Below, in pieces: positions 1 through 10,638 of a stretch of 64,000 bases of DNA (positions within the stretch are counted from its first letter, which is position 1; each line of letters starts with the position of its first letter). A program made the translations under genes and the position numbers. Under the pieces are notes generated by a model. That model did no database searches and was not told where the DNA came from. It saw nothing but the letters and a program-made list of their open reading frames with translations. Source of the DNA: Paramacrobiotus metropolitanus (Eukaryota > Tardigrada > Eutardigrada > Parachela > Macrobiotidae); the NCBI RefSeq assembly GCF_019649055.1, contig NW_026570237.1:992001-1056000 (forward strand), read 5' to 3'.

Positions 1-468
1 GCCTTACTGGTCACGTCAAATAACACGTCAGATAACAGGCCAGTTTTGCCTGACAGTTCAAATTGGAACAAATCAACTCAAATCAATTCAAATCAGAGAA
101 CCGCTGTCGGCTCTGCTACCATCTAATGATAGATCATTGTGATCTATATACGGCAACCAGAACAGAACTGATTCCGCGTAGTGAGCAATGCTACCTGTAT
201 TGCGAACAGCGAAATAACACGCGATGCCGCGTAGCTAATTGCTAACTTTTAATATTGAAAGTCTGGACTGCAGAAAATCAACACTGATCGGCGCAGCTCG
301 ATCGTAAATCGTAGAGCCAAATCCACACTGTGCAGCACGTGCACTATGCCGCGCCCACTAACAAACGCAAGCCAATCATAAGCGAGACACAACACAGACA
401 CGTAATCCGATGGCGTAGCGCCTAGCGCCACAGGCGTGAACGCTAGTGATCCCTCGCCTCACACCCGG
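1..468. other. Intergenic, nothing recognised
   Basis: This stretch lies downstream of the minus-strand orphan gene and has only short reading frames without recognisable protein character. The first 110 bases contain imperfect repeats of short blocks of the aataacacgtcagataac and caaatcaattcaaatca type. I see no RNA gene or transposon end here. Confidence 0.4.
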
Positions 469-998
469 CTACGTCGTTAGATCCGCGTAGGCAGTACCAC
501 TGCACCACGGCGCAATACGTTGAAATCCTTTGAAAGATTTTTGTCGCTGTACGTGAGCCGCTTCTCCGCTCACACGGGTTTTCTTGCGGATTTCACGGAT
601 CACTTGCCGGAGTTTTTGATCCACATCAAACGCTCTCAGACTGGTCACCAGAGCACCAAACTTAGTCAGAATTGTGGCAACAATTGCCCACTGCCCTTTA
701 AAGAATCTGAGCAGTTCATTTGCGTGCCCGTAAGTGAATGCATATTTTTGCCCATGGTGATCGCTCTCCGTCAACTGCTTTGTGGATTCTGATGTTAATC
801 CCAATTCGTAAAGCAGCGAATAAGATGATGCAAATTCTTTTTCCTTGCAAAAAAAAATTAAAATTCACCTTACCAGGGTTACAGGGTACTTTTGTGTTTA
901 AAATGATTAGCTATTCAGATGCCGCTACGCAAAAATATTCTTACTTCGTGCTTAGGTTTCTTCCGTAGCGGCTGTTCACCATCGGAGCAGTCATCCAT
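469..998 (-). CDS. Two-exon orphan protein of about 142 residues
   Basis: Two minus-strand exons join in phase 0: 998..945 (18 codons, start MDDCSDGEQPLRKKPKHE, then donor GTAAGA) and 843..469 (acceptor TTTTTGCAAG). The product is about 142 residues. It begins with an acidic stretch and a KKPKH basic patch that could be a nuclear signal. It continues as a helix-rich charged domain with a hydrophobic helix (QWAIVATILTKFGALV) and a basic segment (RQVIREIRKKTRVSGE). I do not recognise the family. The long open second exon, the good splice signals and a non-random composition support a real gene, but the opposite strand is also open at 520..792. Its upstream flank is an inverted, diverged copy of the region around the first visible exon of the PRDM gene, so the two 5' regions may share ancestry. 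Confidence 0.45.
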
Positions 999-1059
999 GA
1001 TGGACTGGCTGTGGGGCAAATCCTGTTCAGTACGAGAGCAGTCGCGAATTCGGAACAAA

Positions 1060-1285
1060 GACTTGACGTGCTGTACAGATAAGCACGGCTCCACAATCGT
1101 CGCAGTCTGCAACCACAGTCAATCTGCGTTATCTCCGTATGTGGCTGACTAGCAAGTAGATATTTCGAACTCAGGCTTACAAATTCGACAGATCGGCTCA
1201 CAGTGCCTCACACAGCGGATACCTACATACAGTTGTATGCTTCCCTCGGAGTTTGCTAAACTTTCGGTTGCTGCTCCCGATCTGA
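1060..1285 (-). repeat. Left arm of a diverged inverted duplication
   Basis: Read on the minus strand, this segment resembles plus-strand 2135..2362. Shared blocks in the same order include agcagcaac, caactg, ccgctgtgtgag, tgagccgatct, atttgtaagc, taacgcagattg, ggttgcaga and tgcgacgattgtg. In the right copy the last blocks are the 5' part of the PRDM SET exon, including the DCDDCG codons. Here about 14 bases after those codons are missing, so the peptide frame is lost. The arm lies just upstream of the minus-strand orphan gene. Confidence 0.6.
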
Positions 1286-2134
1286 ATAGGTAAACTAATC
1301 AGAGCCACGGACGTGCTCCGTGGAAAACGTGGCCACCAAAAACAGCGTTAGTAAGTTCTGACCCTTATAAACAACAATTAGAAACTAAGGAAAGCTACGA
1401 AGTCACAAAGACCACAAAAACGAAATTTTGGTTTCCCAAAAAGCTTGCGAGTTATCTGTCACGCGGAAGCGGGCAAAGGTGCGCCCACCGCTGCTCGAGA
1501 CTTGTCACAGTCCAAGGGCAAGGGCTGATGCCTTTGAGAGTGGTACCAGTTTTTCCCGCCCCGAACCACCCGCCATGGCCAGCAAATATTTGATCTTTGC
1601 AGAATATATGGACATACAACGATGATCCAGGTGTAAAGTTGTAATCACAAAGCGTAGCGATAGTTCTCCGTAAGCGACCCGACTTGGACCACAAGGCACG
1701 CGAAAGCGGTTCACAAGCTCAGCGCTCGCCGCTCTATACAGGCTGTCGCGCCTGGACAGTAGTGGCAACCGCTTCCGTGCTGCGGTGTGCGCAATTGCGC
1801 CCCGTTGCCCGCTTTACGCGACTGTGTTTATTAGGATTATCAGCTTCTGCTTATGGGGAAATTTTAATTTTGATTTTTTGCTGCTTTGGTTTTTGTCAAC
1901 TTTGTGACTTCGAAGCTTTCGTTAGGTCTGACGTTGGGTTGGAATTTTGTGGCAAATAATATTTGAGTAAGTAAATGTCTTTCACGCCTGTTGAACCCCC
2001 TTGATCGTTGTTCTTCTTGAAATATCCCGTTTACCCTGCATCCAGTCCGTGGTACTGCATTTCTGACTGGGTACGCACGCTGTGGAGTTTCTCGATTCGA
2101 ATGATTATCTTCGGGCCCGTTAGACATATCTGGA
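1286..2134. other. Spacer between the inverted arms
   Basis: About 850 bases separate the two arms of the inverted duplication. The missing 5' exon(s) and start codon of the PRDM gene should lie here or further upstream, because the first visible PRDM exon has no ATG in frame. None of the short reading frames could be assigned to it with confidence. Confidence 0.4.
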
Positions 2135-2362
2135 TTGCCAGCAGCAACTGACAGTCGTGAACTTGTGGTGAATTGCAGGGAAAACATCCAACTGTGCCAC
2201 GATGCGCTCTCGGCCGCTGTGTGAGCCGATCTCTCGGATTTGTAAGCTCGGTGTTGGAGTTCTCAGAGAGATTCGGTAGAGAACAGCGGAGGTAACGCAG
2301 ATTGGCTCTGGTTGCAGATTGCGACGATTGTGGGACGTTTCTGGAGGAGCCGTGCTTGCAGC
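2135..2362 (+). repeat. Right arm of the inverted duplication, including PRDM exon start
   Basis: This is the plus-strand partner of 1060..1285 in reverse orientation. It covers the presumed intron end and the first part of the PRDM exon at about 2301. Similarity fades beyond about 2362. Because the coding frame is intact here and broken in the left arm, this copy is more likely the source. Confidence 0.6.
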
Positions 2363-5300
2363 ATGCTAAATCAGTCACGGATAAACCCGTCATTCCTTAC
2401 GCTGTAGCCAGCCTTCCGGACGTTCTGTATTTGGACTGCCCGGATTTAGCGTGGTCGTCTCCTTCGCTCGACGGTAGGATTATTTTCAGTTATTTTTACG
2501 ATAGCATTAGGCTGTCTACACTCTACAGAGAGTACAATTGTCGTGGTCGCTAATATCGTTCGTTTAATTCGTGCATCATACTTTTGACTGTTCGACTGCA
2601 TACTTTGATTTTCTGTAGTTTTTAATAATTTGTAATTCAGTTACAAATTATTAAAAACTACAGAAAATCAAATACAATTACAGTATTAAATTGTATATTT
2701 TTTTTCTGTAATTTTTGATAATTTATTGCTTATAATGATATGATTTAGAGCTGTATGATTTATTTTCCTATATTTTCTTATGATTTTAATTTTTGCTTTG
2801 GAGAGTCATTTCGGTACGTGCGAGCAGAGAGTCGCCACGTATTTTTGGGAAGTCTTGTTGTTCTGATTTATTACTTATGATTTGTTTAGAGAAAGTCGTG
2901 TTCGCCCGATCACCTCTTGCCTCCAACACAATTTTCGGTCCGCTGGTGGGATCCTTATCCGACACGAAACCAGCGCAGTTCGACTTTGTATGTGGAAGTG
3001 CCGGGAAAAGTTCGATTCGTTATTTCCAGCTGGAGAGCCACGACACGTCGAATTGGATGAAATTCGTCCGGTTTGCAGCCACTCCCGAGGAACAAAATGT
3101 GGCCGTTTACGAGGTACTGCTCCGGAAAAATTTTGAGCAAACGATAACTGCGAAAATTGATGCATCTCATTACCAACAAATATTATATTTTTAATTTTAT
3201 GCTGCTTCTTAGAAATCTCACTCCTCACTCTGTCGTGCAGTTTTTTTTAAATATTTTGCCTTCAGGTTTTCAAAAGTTAACCAATGGGATGTGTTGAGTA
3301 AGCAGGTACTGCAGTTTTGATTGATTTTGAATTTGTGTTCAGTAATTTCGTTTTTTTTCGTACTAATTGCGTTTTGGATCAGTCTGTAAGACGATCATCA
3401 GTAAATTAATGAGGGTTTTGTTGTATTGTTTAGGCCGAAAGGAGCGATCAGGCTGCCAACTGTGCCAGCAGCGTAATCTTCGTCACAACGAGAGCCATTG
3501 CTGAACATGAGGAATTGAAAATCGGATATTCGGTTGATTATGCCAGAATTATCGAAGATTTAAGCGGGAAATGCGTTTATAAAAAAAGGCGTAAGTGCTG
3601 CACCATTGTACAACGCATTATCAGTGGTTGGCTGTTGTTTTCTCGAATGTTTTTGTTGTTTTATAAGTTTCTTTTGGTTTACGGTGCAAGTGCTAGCTTT
3701 AGCATTATTATAAGAATCTTATAAACCTTTTCACTTTAGCATTATTATAAGAATCTTTGAAGTAGGAAATGAACCAGTTCAGTGCGTTAAGAGATTAATT
3801 ATTACTTGAATTATGCCTTCAATATCACAACTTAGGGTTTGTTAATTAATTAATGCATTTTGCGTTTTGTTAGTTAATGAGCATAGCTTCTAGATCCTGA
3901 TTCACGTTTAGGCTTTAAAATAGACAAGTTTTTGTAATTGTAGCTGGAACTGTAGAATACGTCGTACGACAATCTGCGCAGACTTTCCGAAAAGCTCCAG
4001 CATCAGCGGGGAAGAATGTTGTGGCTGCTGCAAAATCTTCCACACGAGAGGTGTTTTCTGTGCCCCCCGCGAAGCGGCCTCGACTGCGGCGGTCAGACCA
4101 CCGCACAGCCGACCCACCGGATAATGCAATGGATTTATTGCCATCCTCAGCGCCCATCGACGACGGCCTTCCCAGCGACTTCCAGATTCCCCCAGAGCTT
4201 CCGGTTGCGGACGCCGCCGATGGTGATGATCGTGAGGATTCCGTGGAAAGCGATCCGTTGTGGGCGCCCAGCGACGAGTCCAACGCATCGGAGACAAGTG
4301 ACGGTAAAAAGGACAAATTTTATCGTAGTTTAATAGTTCTTTTGTTTTACATCCGCATACGTCTTCTTTTCCTGATACCAAATTAATTTTCAATTTTGTG
4401 AATATTTATCCGAAAACTACCACTGCACACTTAATAAGTTGCACAGAATTGCTTTAACTACGGAAAATCGTTTAATGATTTAATAATGACTATTAATGAC
4501 TGTGTAAAATAACTGTCTTTGTAGATCGACGACGATGAATTTAATTGATTTTTTATTTATTGTTAAATTTTTTTTGAATTTAATAAAAATAATCAAATCT
4601 TTTAGTGGAGTTTTATTTGTTCGTTAGCGTGGCGAGGCTCTGAAACTTGAAATAAGATAAATACCTTCATAATGAGCACGTTTGAAATTTTATACAGAAG
4701 AGGAAGAAGAAAAGCCCAAAACAAAAACTCCCGCAAAACCTCGCAAAAACGGCTACGCGGAGAAAATCGCCAAGCTTCAAACGAGTTATCAGGTTCAAGA
4801 GACAAGCACATTGTCCAGTACCTCCATCAAACCTCGATACCGCTCCAACGGCTACGACGAGAAGATCGCCAAGCTGAAGCAAGCGGCCGCCGACAGTGAA
4901 GCATCCAGTTCCGGGAACGTCTTGGTGTTGTCGAAATCCCAGCTGCCCTTCGACACCGGACATGGAACAGTCCTGAACCTGTTGCCGAGCTCCGGCAACG
5001 GGTTGCTGGATGCGGTGATGGCGCCCTCCCTGTTCGTCAATCCCCCTGCGGAGGAAGCAGCGGAGACCGCGAAACCGAAGGTGCCGCGCAAACCGGGGCG
5101 GCCGCCACGGAATGAACCGCGCCCGCCCGTGGATGACAACTGCCGGGTGTGTGGAGAGAAACTCCTCTCCGGATCGCGGATCTCCCATATGTGGAATCAG
5201 CATCCGGAGTATGTGCAGGTGTACTGGAAGTTTGAATGTCCGGAGTGCTTGAAACGACTACCGACCGGGTCGATGCTGAAACAGCATGTGCAGAATGTAA

Positions 5301-7355
5301 GCATTTTACAAGCAGTATGGGTTTGTTCCAGGAAGTGGGCAAACGATATTCTGTTGCAGATACTTCCAGGCATTGTTTTAATTCAAATATAAAGTTGTAC
5401 TGGTAGATTTGCCCGTCAGACTCCGTCTACAGTCTTCAACGGTATTTACAGTTTTGAATTTTTTTATATAATTGTTTACTTTTTGTAAAAACGTTCCTTA
5501 CCTGTTTGAGTCCCTTTCAGGAATTTTTCTTGTTCTAAGGCACATTTATCCGCATACCGTTAGTTCAGTTTTATGACATTTTCGTACAATGGAGATATGC
5601 ATTGGAAAAAATGTTTTGCGGGAGACGTTGCTGTTCCTCACGGCATATTTAATTGTTAACTTGGACTGAGTGGAAACTGATTTAAGGAGTAGAACTGAAG
5701 ATGGATTTAAAAATATCGCCCTTGGTACTCATGTCAGTTGCACTTACATGTGATATTTATGGAAGTACGTTCGCAGTTGATATTTATTTTGCTGATATGG
5801 GTGTATGTGTATTTTTTTTAAGAAAAAACCAATATTGTCTTTTGCTCGTAGTACCACGCGAACCAACTACGGACGGTAAGCGAGGCCGACCGGACATCCG
5901 CCCTAGAGTACATGCAGCGGATGAATCGTTACCACTGCTTTTGCGATACGTGCGGTGTGCGGTATCCCACGGTCGCGCTTCTGGATCTGCATTCCGCGTA
6001 CTGTGAAGCCACTGACACCAACACCGATAACGGGGAACGCCAGTGTCCCGCTTGTGAATTTCTGGGGGACAGCGCCGAGACTCTCCTCGAGCATTTGTCC
6101 GAGCACGCGATCAGAGACGGGGATCCGAATCCATGCCTGTTGTGTGGCTGTTCCGCAAAATTTCCAGGTTAGTTAAAACTGAGTTTGATCATCAGATAAA
6201 ATAATGGGATTCGGAGGGATTCCGGTTCTGTTCACGTTAAATGAGGCTTGATCTTTTCTTTTTTTGGGGAATTTGGTTCACATAGCAGAACGAACGTCTG
6301 TGCTGGTAAAATACACTAATTAAAAGAAATGAAAATCTAATTATAAATTGAACATTCGCGCATGTTAAACTTGTTCGATTTCGTTTCATTTTTTTGTGCG
6401 TCGCGCAGGCAGAACCGGTTGGCTTCTCAAGTGTACGAGCAACTGTATGATTTCAGTAATTTTTTAAACTAAATTTTGGTGAACGAAGACCCTAGCATTC
6501 GTTGATTAAAATTTTTAGTTTTCAGATCTTCATGAAATTTCAGTAACCGAACAGCAATAAATATTAGCAGGAATACAGGATAATTTGCAGAAATTCATTA
6601 TAAAGAAATTTTGCGATGCGTCTCTTAATTGTGCGGATTAAAATTGTCATCCATTTACACATTTTTTATTTAACCGTGATGTAGGCGCACACTTCCGTAC
6701 CCGTCATCCGGAAGAATACGAGTTCATCACCGCGGGCCTGCCCTTCGAATGCGACCAGTGCGGGAAGCGGTATCCCAACGCGGGCACCCTGGCGCACCAC
6801 GCCGCCAGTCACAGCGGCGCGCAGTGGCAGTGTATGTACTGCATCCAGCACTTCCCCACGGCCAACGCCCTCTCCAAACACAATGCCGCGGCGCACGTCG
6901 TGGACGGCCAGTATCCCTGTCCGCGCTGCGACAAAGCGTACGAGACGTACAAACAGGTGCGCAAGCACTTCACCAACTACCACGATCTGGCCAAATCCCG
7001 CTACTGTCCGCTGTGCGATAAGTTGTTCGACAGTTACGCCATGCTCAGTTGTCATATGAGCAAGCATCCAGCGAAGGAGCGGGGCGTGAGGCCAGTCACC
7101 CGATTCCTGGGGAAGAAAAACGGGAAGGAAAAGCGGTGGAGTAAACTGGATAAAGTGTTGTTGGCGGCTGATGATGATAGTGACTGTGTGGAGCTGGAGC
7201 AGCCGGAAGCGATGGAAAATGAGAAATTGGACACGGTACTGTCGTCGGCCGACTCGCAGCTGAAAAAGTTAGACAAGATCCTGGCAGCGGAAGGTACGGG
7301 GAAGCCGGATCCTAAGCGAGGATCGAAATTGGATAAGCTACTTTCAGTTAATTAA
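2301..7355 (+). CDS. PRDM-type SET domain zinc-finger protein (PRDM10/15-like), 5' end missing
   Basis: PRDM proteins are nuclear regulators that carry a SET-like domain and C2H2 fingers. Visible exons are 2301 (or 2318)..2473, 2890..3113, 3434..3590, 3944..4303, 4698..5296, 5852..6167 and 6685..7355; all junctions match in phase, giving about 832 residues. Exon 1 has the DCDDCG lead-in and SLPDVLYL. Exon 2 has IFGPLVG and SNWMKFVRFAATPEEQN. Exon 3 has the HEELKIGYSVDYA end of the SET fold. These resemble PRDM10 and PRDM15 most closely. An acidic linker with a KRPRLRR nuclear signal follows, then about nine C2H2 or C2HC fingers, two of them split by introns. The C-terminus carries four KLDK-type repeats. 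No ATG is in frame before the first visible exon, so an upstream exon is missing from this model. Histone methyltransferase activity cannot be judged from this. Confidence 0.8.
2604..2672. repeat. Perfect 32-bp palindrome, 5-base loop
   Basis: Bases 2604..2635 and 2641..2672 are exact reverse complements separated by TTCAG. The palindrome lies in the first visible intron of the PRDM gene, is AT-rich, and is followed at about 2700 by a degenerate partial copy of one arm. It could be a small foldback element or hairpin; no target duplication was recognised. Confidence 0.9.
3699..3758. repeat. Short tandem duplication in PRDM intron
   Basis: The block tttagcattattataagaa followed by tctt occurs twice, about 37 bases apart, in the intron between exons 3 and 4 of the PRDM gene. 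Confidence 0.8.
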
Positions 7356-8113
7356 AGGTAATAGGAGTTCTGTTTTCTATTTCTGCATCTTTGTTGAATA
7401 CATCGCGTATTACCTTATTGTTAAAGCTCCTACTTTGTCTGTTCTTGATATGCGTGACTCAAGGCACCGGCATGTTTGGATTGAATCAAAAACAAAATGG
7501 TTAAGATAATGATTTTTATAGTTTCGACTTTTGTCAACGTATGACATTGTCTCGGCCGTTTTGTCTAATGATTATCGATTCTCAGCTAATATACAGAGTG
7601 GAAACCAGATTTTGTGGCAACAAGGAATGACAAAAATTTGTGTTTTAAAACATTCCAATTTCCAACTGATACTCAAAGGGTTCGGTTAGTTTAGAGCCTT
7701 CGTAAAGAAGATTGCAATTGATTAGCCGCTATTATAACTGAATAATTAAAATTGTAAATATTGTTTAATAGCTTTTATATATATGTTTGCAGTAATGAGT
7801 CATTTATATACGCAGCTTAGCAGTTTTAAATCTACCAAAGGCGTATATACTGTATAATTCACTGCAAAATATAATAAAACCATGCAGCAAATAGGCTGCC
7901 ACGAGAAGATTACTTCAGATTTTTTGAATTTTATTATTACTCGATACACTGCAGTCTGCGCATTTCCCTGCACTCGCTTGTAAACAGGAAAGCCGGGAAC
8001 CCCGCCTTAAAGATCTAGTTTAGGAACTCGCGCCGGAAACGAGTAACATATCCAAGAAAGTTATTCCTGCACCTTGACTTACGCATTATCGATCGACAGG
8101 CTCGTATACGCTG
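7356..8113. other. PRDM 3' flank and GPCR upstream region
   Basis: This AT-rich spacer contains a possible polyadenylation signal AATAAA at 7873..7878, about 520 bases after the PRDM stop codon. It leads into the promoter of the downstream receptor gene. No other gene is seen. Confidence 0.4.
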
Positions 8114-8121
8114 TATAAAAG
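8114..8121 (+). promoter_or_regulatory. TATA box of the GPCR gene
   Basis: TATAAAAG lies 71 bases upstream of the receptor ATG at 8192, a spacing consistent with a transcription start near 8145 and a short 5' leader. Confidence 0.6.
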
Positions 8122-8191
8122 AGACACGCCGGTTTCGAACAAATACTGTAGCCGGATCCGCTTCTTGGTTGGCAACGTGCCTTGCAGCAAG

Positions 8192-9289
8192 ATGTCCAAT
8201 AGTTCACAATTTACCTACAATTTCACCAATTTGCGAATCCACAATCAATCATATTTCTCTCTTCGTACAATATATTCTTCATCGTTTTCAGCATGGGTGT
8301 ACTTCTGTTTAGGCGTGACTGTGCTTGAAAGCGTACTCTTAGTTCTTTTAATCGCTTCAATTCTCATTCAAAAAAATCTCCGCAAAGGTTCCCACTTACA
8401 AATCGTTCATTTATGCTGTATCGAGCTTTTCCAGAGCGGCATCCTCCGCCCAGCCCTTACCTTATCCGTCTATCTCCCCGAATGGCAGTTGACCTTACCG
8501 GGATGTCAAATCGTATATTATTTATATATGCTATCGATAGCCGCCGGCAACTGGGCCATGTTTTTACTGTCCATCAACCGCATGTGCGCCGCGCTCTGGC
8601 CGGTCAGCTATTCCCGTTTCTGGAACCGGAAATGCATGATCGCCATGCTTATCGTCAACTGGATAATCGCGGTCGCGGTTACGTGGCCATTTATAACCGC
8701 GGATCTGATGGTGTCGTATAATTCGCTGCCGTGGGAGTTGTGCGATGTACGTGATCGGCTGGATGTAAAGGTCAAATACGTCCAGGTGGTCGGGATCGTG
8801 CAGACCATGATACCGACCTTCGGGGTGCTGGGTGCCCATGGGGTTTTAGCGACGGGGTTGTTGGTGAGGCGGTGCTGGAGGAAAAAGGTCGCTGGGGAAG
8901 AAAAACGGTCGTATACGTCCGGACCGTCGTCGGATGATGCAGCTAATAATCCGACGAGGTTGGCGAGAAGGGTGATGATGGCGCGAATGCTGTTGGCGTC
9001 TGCGCTGTGGTATATTGCCTGCTACATGCCGATTGCATTAAGCGCGATGCTGTTTCCGCAGCGGTTTGGTCAGAATCCGTTGACGTTTCTGTGGATCCGT
9101 GCGCTAACGTACGTTGGAATCCTGGGAACACCGGTAAATATCGTACGAATATTTTATTAAGATTGATAGTTATCAACTTGTCATCATACGTGTATATGTT
9201 GTTTACTTTAGGTGACCTTTTTCCTTTTGTGCAAGTCATACCGGGACGGTCTCAGGATCTTCATCCGAACTGTGCAGTGCTTATTATAG
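8192..9289 (+). CDS. Rhodopsin-class G-protein coupled receptor, 339 residues
   Basis: Two exons, 8192..9133 and 9212..9289, join in phase 0 across a 78-base intron (GTAAAT..TTTAG) inside the TM7 codons. The ATG at 8192 is preferred over an upstream TTG because it follows a TATA box and opens a short N-terminus with three N-glycosylation sites (NSS, NFT, NQS). Seven hydrophobic segments are visible: TM1 at about 34-59; TM3 preceded by the conserved cysteine in LTLPGCQIV; TM3 ending in NRM in place of DRY; a second extracellular cysteine in WELCDVRD; TM6 with WYIACYMP; TM7 with LTYVGILGTPVTFFLLCKSY, where TPVTFF replaces NPxxY. A basic cytoplasmic tail of about 20 residues follows. Without the intron the ORF would end directly after TM7 with no helix 8, so the spliced form is preferred. 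The ligand is unknown; it could be an orphan receptor of a lineage-specific expansion. Confidence 0.82.
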
Positions 9290-9717
9290 ATTAAAATTTA
9301 CATACAGCACGGAATACGGATGACCGTCAATTGCACGATGTAAAACGTATAGTTGATGCAAGCCTGTATCTGAATTTCATCCTAAAGACGCTACCATTTT
9401 GTGGTGTATCCCGTAATGATGACGGTAACTGAATTAATACTGTCACACGTTAGGAAATTTTATTATTATGAAATTCTGCCGGCCGGCTAATTTACTCGTA
9501 CACTCGTAGTACAATACATCCGACTCCTTCATGACCATATGGCTTTCCTAAGCAAACTTCCTTAATTAATCAAGCACCTTTTCTCCGGTTTTCTTCGTGA
9601 ATATCTATGTATAATTATAACCAGAGCTTCCTGTTTTCCTCGTTGTCTGAGCAGACAACGGATCGGAAGTACTAAACTAATCCTATCAGAAGCTCGATGT
9701 CCCCATCATTTCCTGTT
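9290..9717. other. Intergenic, nothing recognised
   Basis: Spacer between the receptor gene and the left end of the inverted-repeat transposon. A short hairpin, tcgttgtctgagcagacaacg, is at about 9638..9658. No open frames of interest are present. Confidence 0.4.
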
Positions 9718-10638
9718 GTACGAGGACGAGCTTAGTACATATGATAGACAAAAAAACTAGCGAGAGAATCTGATAACCATGCCCGGCCCGTGCAACACGG
9801 GCAACCACCCAGGTCTGTCAGTGCTGGTAAATACATCACATTTAAATGATTTAATACAAATAATCACCCCAGTAATACCGCACGCTTTATTTCTTACAGT
9901 AAAACTTTGACTTTGTAGAACCACATGTGAAATTTCAGAGTACTCACTTTTTACCCATTCTGAAAGATTTTTCAATTTTAGTCGGAGTATTTGTCACATC
10001 GCTAAGTCCGCTACGAGTGTTTCTTTTTCGCTTATTTTTCTTCATCAGTTTTTCTGCTTCCCGTTGCTCGAGCGCTGCGATTACTTTACTGTCAGTCGCA
10101 ATAAGCCCTGCTTCGGCGCGCAGACGAGAATCTTTAAGTTTTCTCTTTTTCTGAGGACGTCGCTGGCAGGTTCCTCCACACAATTCTCACTCAACGGTAG
10201 GCCCGAAACAACGCTGATACTCGTGAAAGAAATCTCCATCGCAGGTGCAGAAAACAAACTGGCAGGTAGCCGTACGTCGGTGATATTCTCAATTTCTCAT
10301 CGTAGTACATCTCGCCAGATGAATCTTTATATTTAGATGGTAATTTTATAACATTACTATCAAGAGATTGGTTAATTAATGTCAGTCACTGGTTACTGGA
10401 AATTTTGCGGAGAACCAATTATAAACAAAGTTATAAAACCAAAACAAAACTCGCATTTAAATTTCAATACGAGTGTGCGTTACAGTAAATAGCAGACCGT
10501 GTTCAGCTAACGGCTGCGTGACGGCGCGCGGCTACCGCCAGCCTAAGGTGGCTGACAGTGTTGCACAGCACGCAAATGGTTATCAGATTCTCTCCCTAGT
10601 TTTTTTGTCTATCACATGTACTAAGCTCGTCCTCGTAC
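9718..10638. mobile_element. DNA transposon remnant with terminal inverted repeats of about 63 bp
   Basis: The left end, from gtacgaggacgagcttagta at 9718 to gataaccat at 9780, is matched by the reverse complement of 10576..10638 with only two mismatches in about 63 bases. A weaker match continues inwards for about 30 more bases. The element is about 0.92 kb. Both ends carry GTAC, which is palindromic, so it cannot be told whether it is a 4-bp target duplication or part of the repeat. The interior holds a basic minus-strand frame that looks like a transposase tail. It is best described as a non-autonomous, deleted element. Confidence 0.8.
9944..10186 (-). pseudogene. Transposase C-terminal tail fragment (pogo/Tigger-like, tentative)
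   Basis: About 80 codons are open on the minus strand inside the inverted-repeat element and end in a stop at 9944. The frame is closed upstream by a stop and has no ATG. The peptide is highly basic (QRRPQKKRKLK, MKKNKRKRN) and includes SKVIAALEQREAEKL, a pattern I associate with the charged tails of pogo/jerky-type DDE transposases. The catalytic domain is absent. The link to that superfamily rests on this tail alone and is uncertain. Confidence 0.4.

Noticed and set aside
520-792. Plus-strand 90-codon frame opposite the orphan gene
   Set aside because: It overlaps the minus-strand exon 843..469, which has a phase-matched partner exon and better splice signals; the plus frame has no partner and looks like a shadow.
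4016-4393. Several long frames on both strands over the acidic PRDM exon
   Set aside because: They are shadows of the GC-rich exon 3944..4303, whose frame is fixed by splice phase on both sides.
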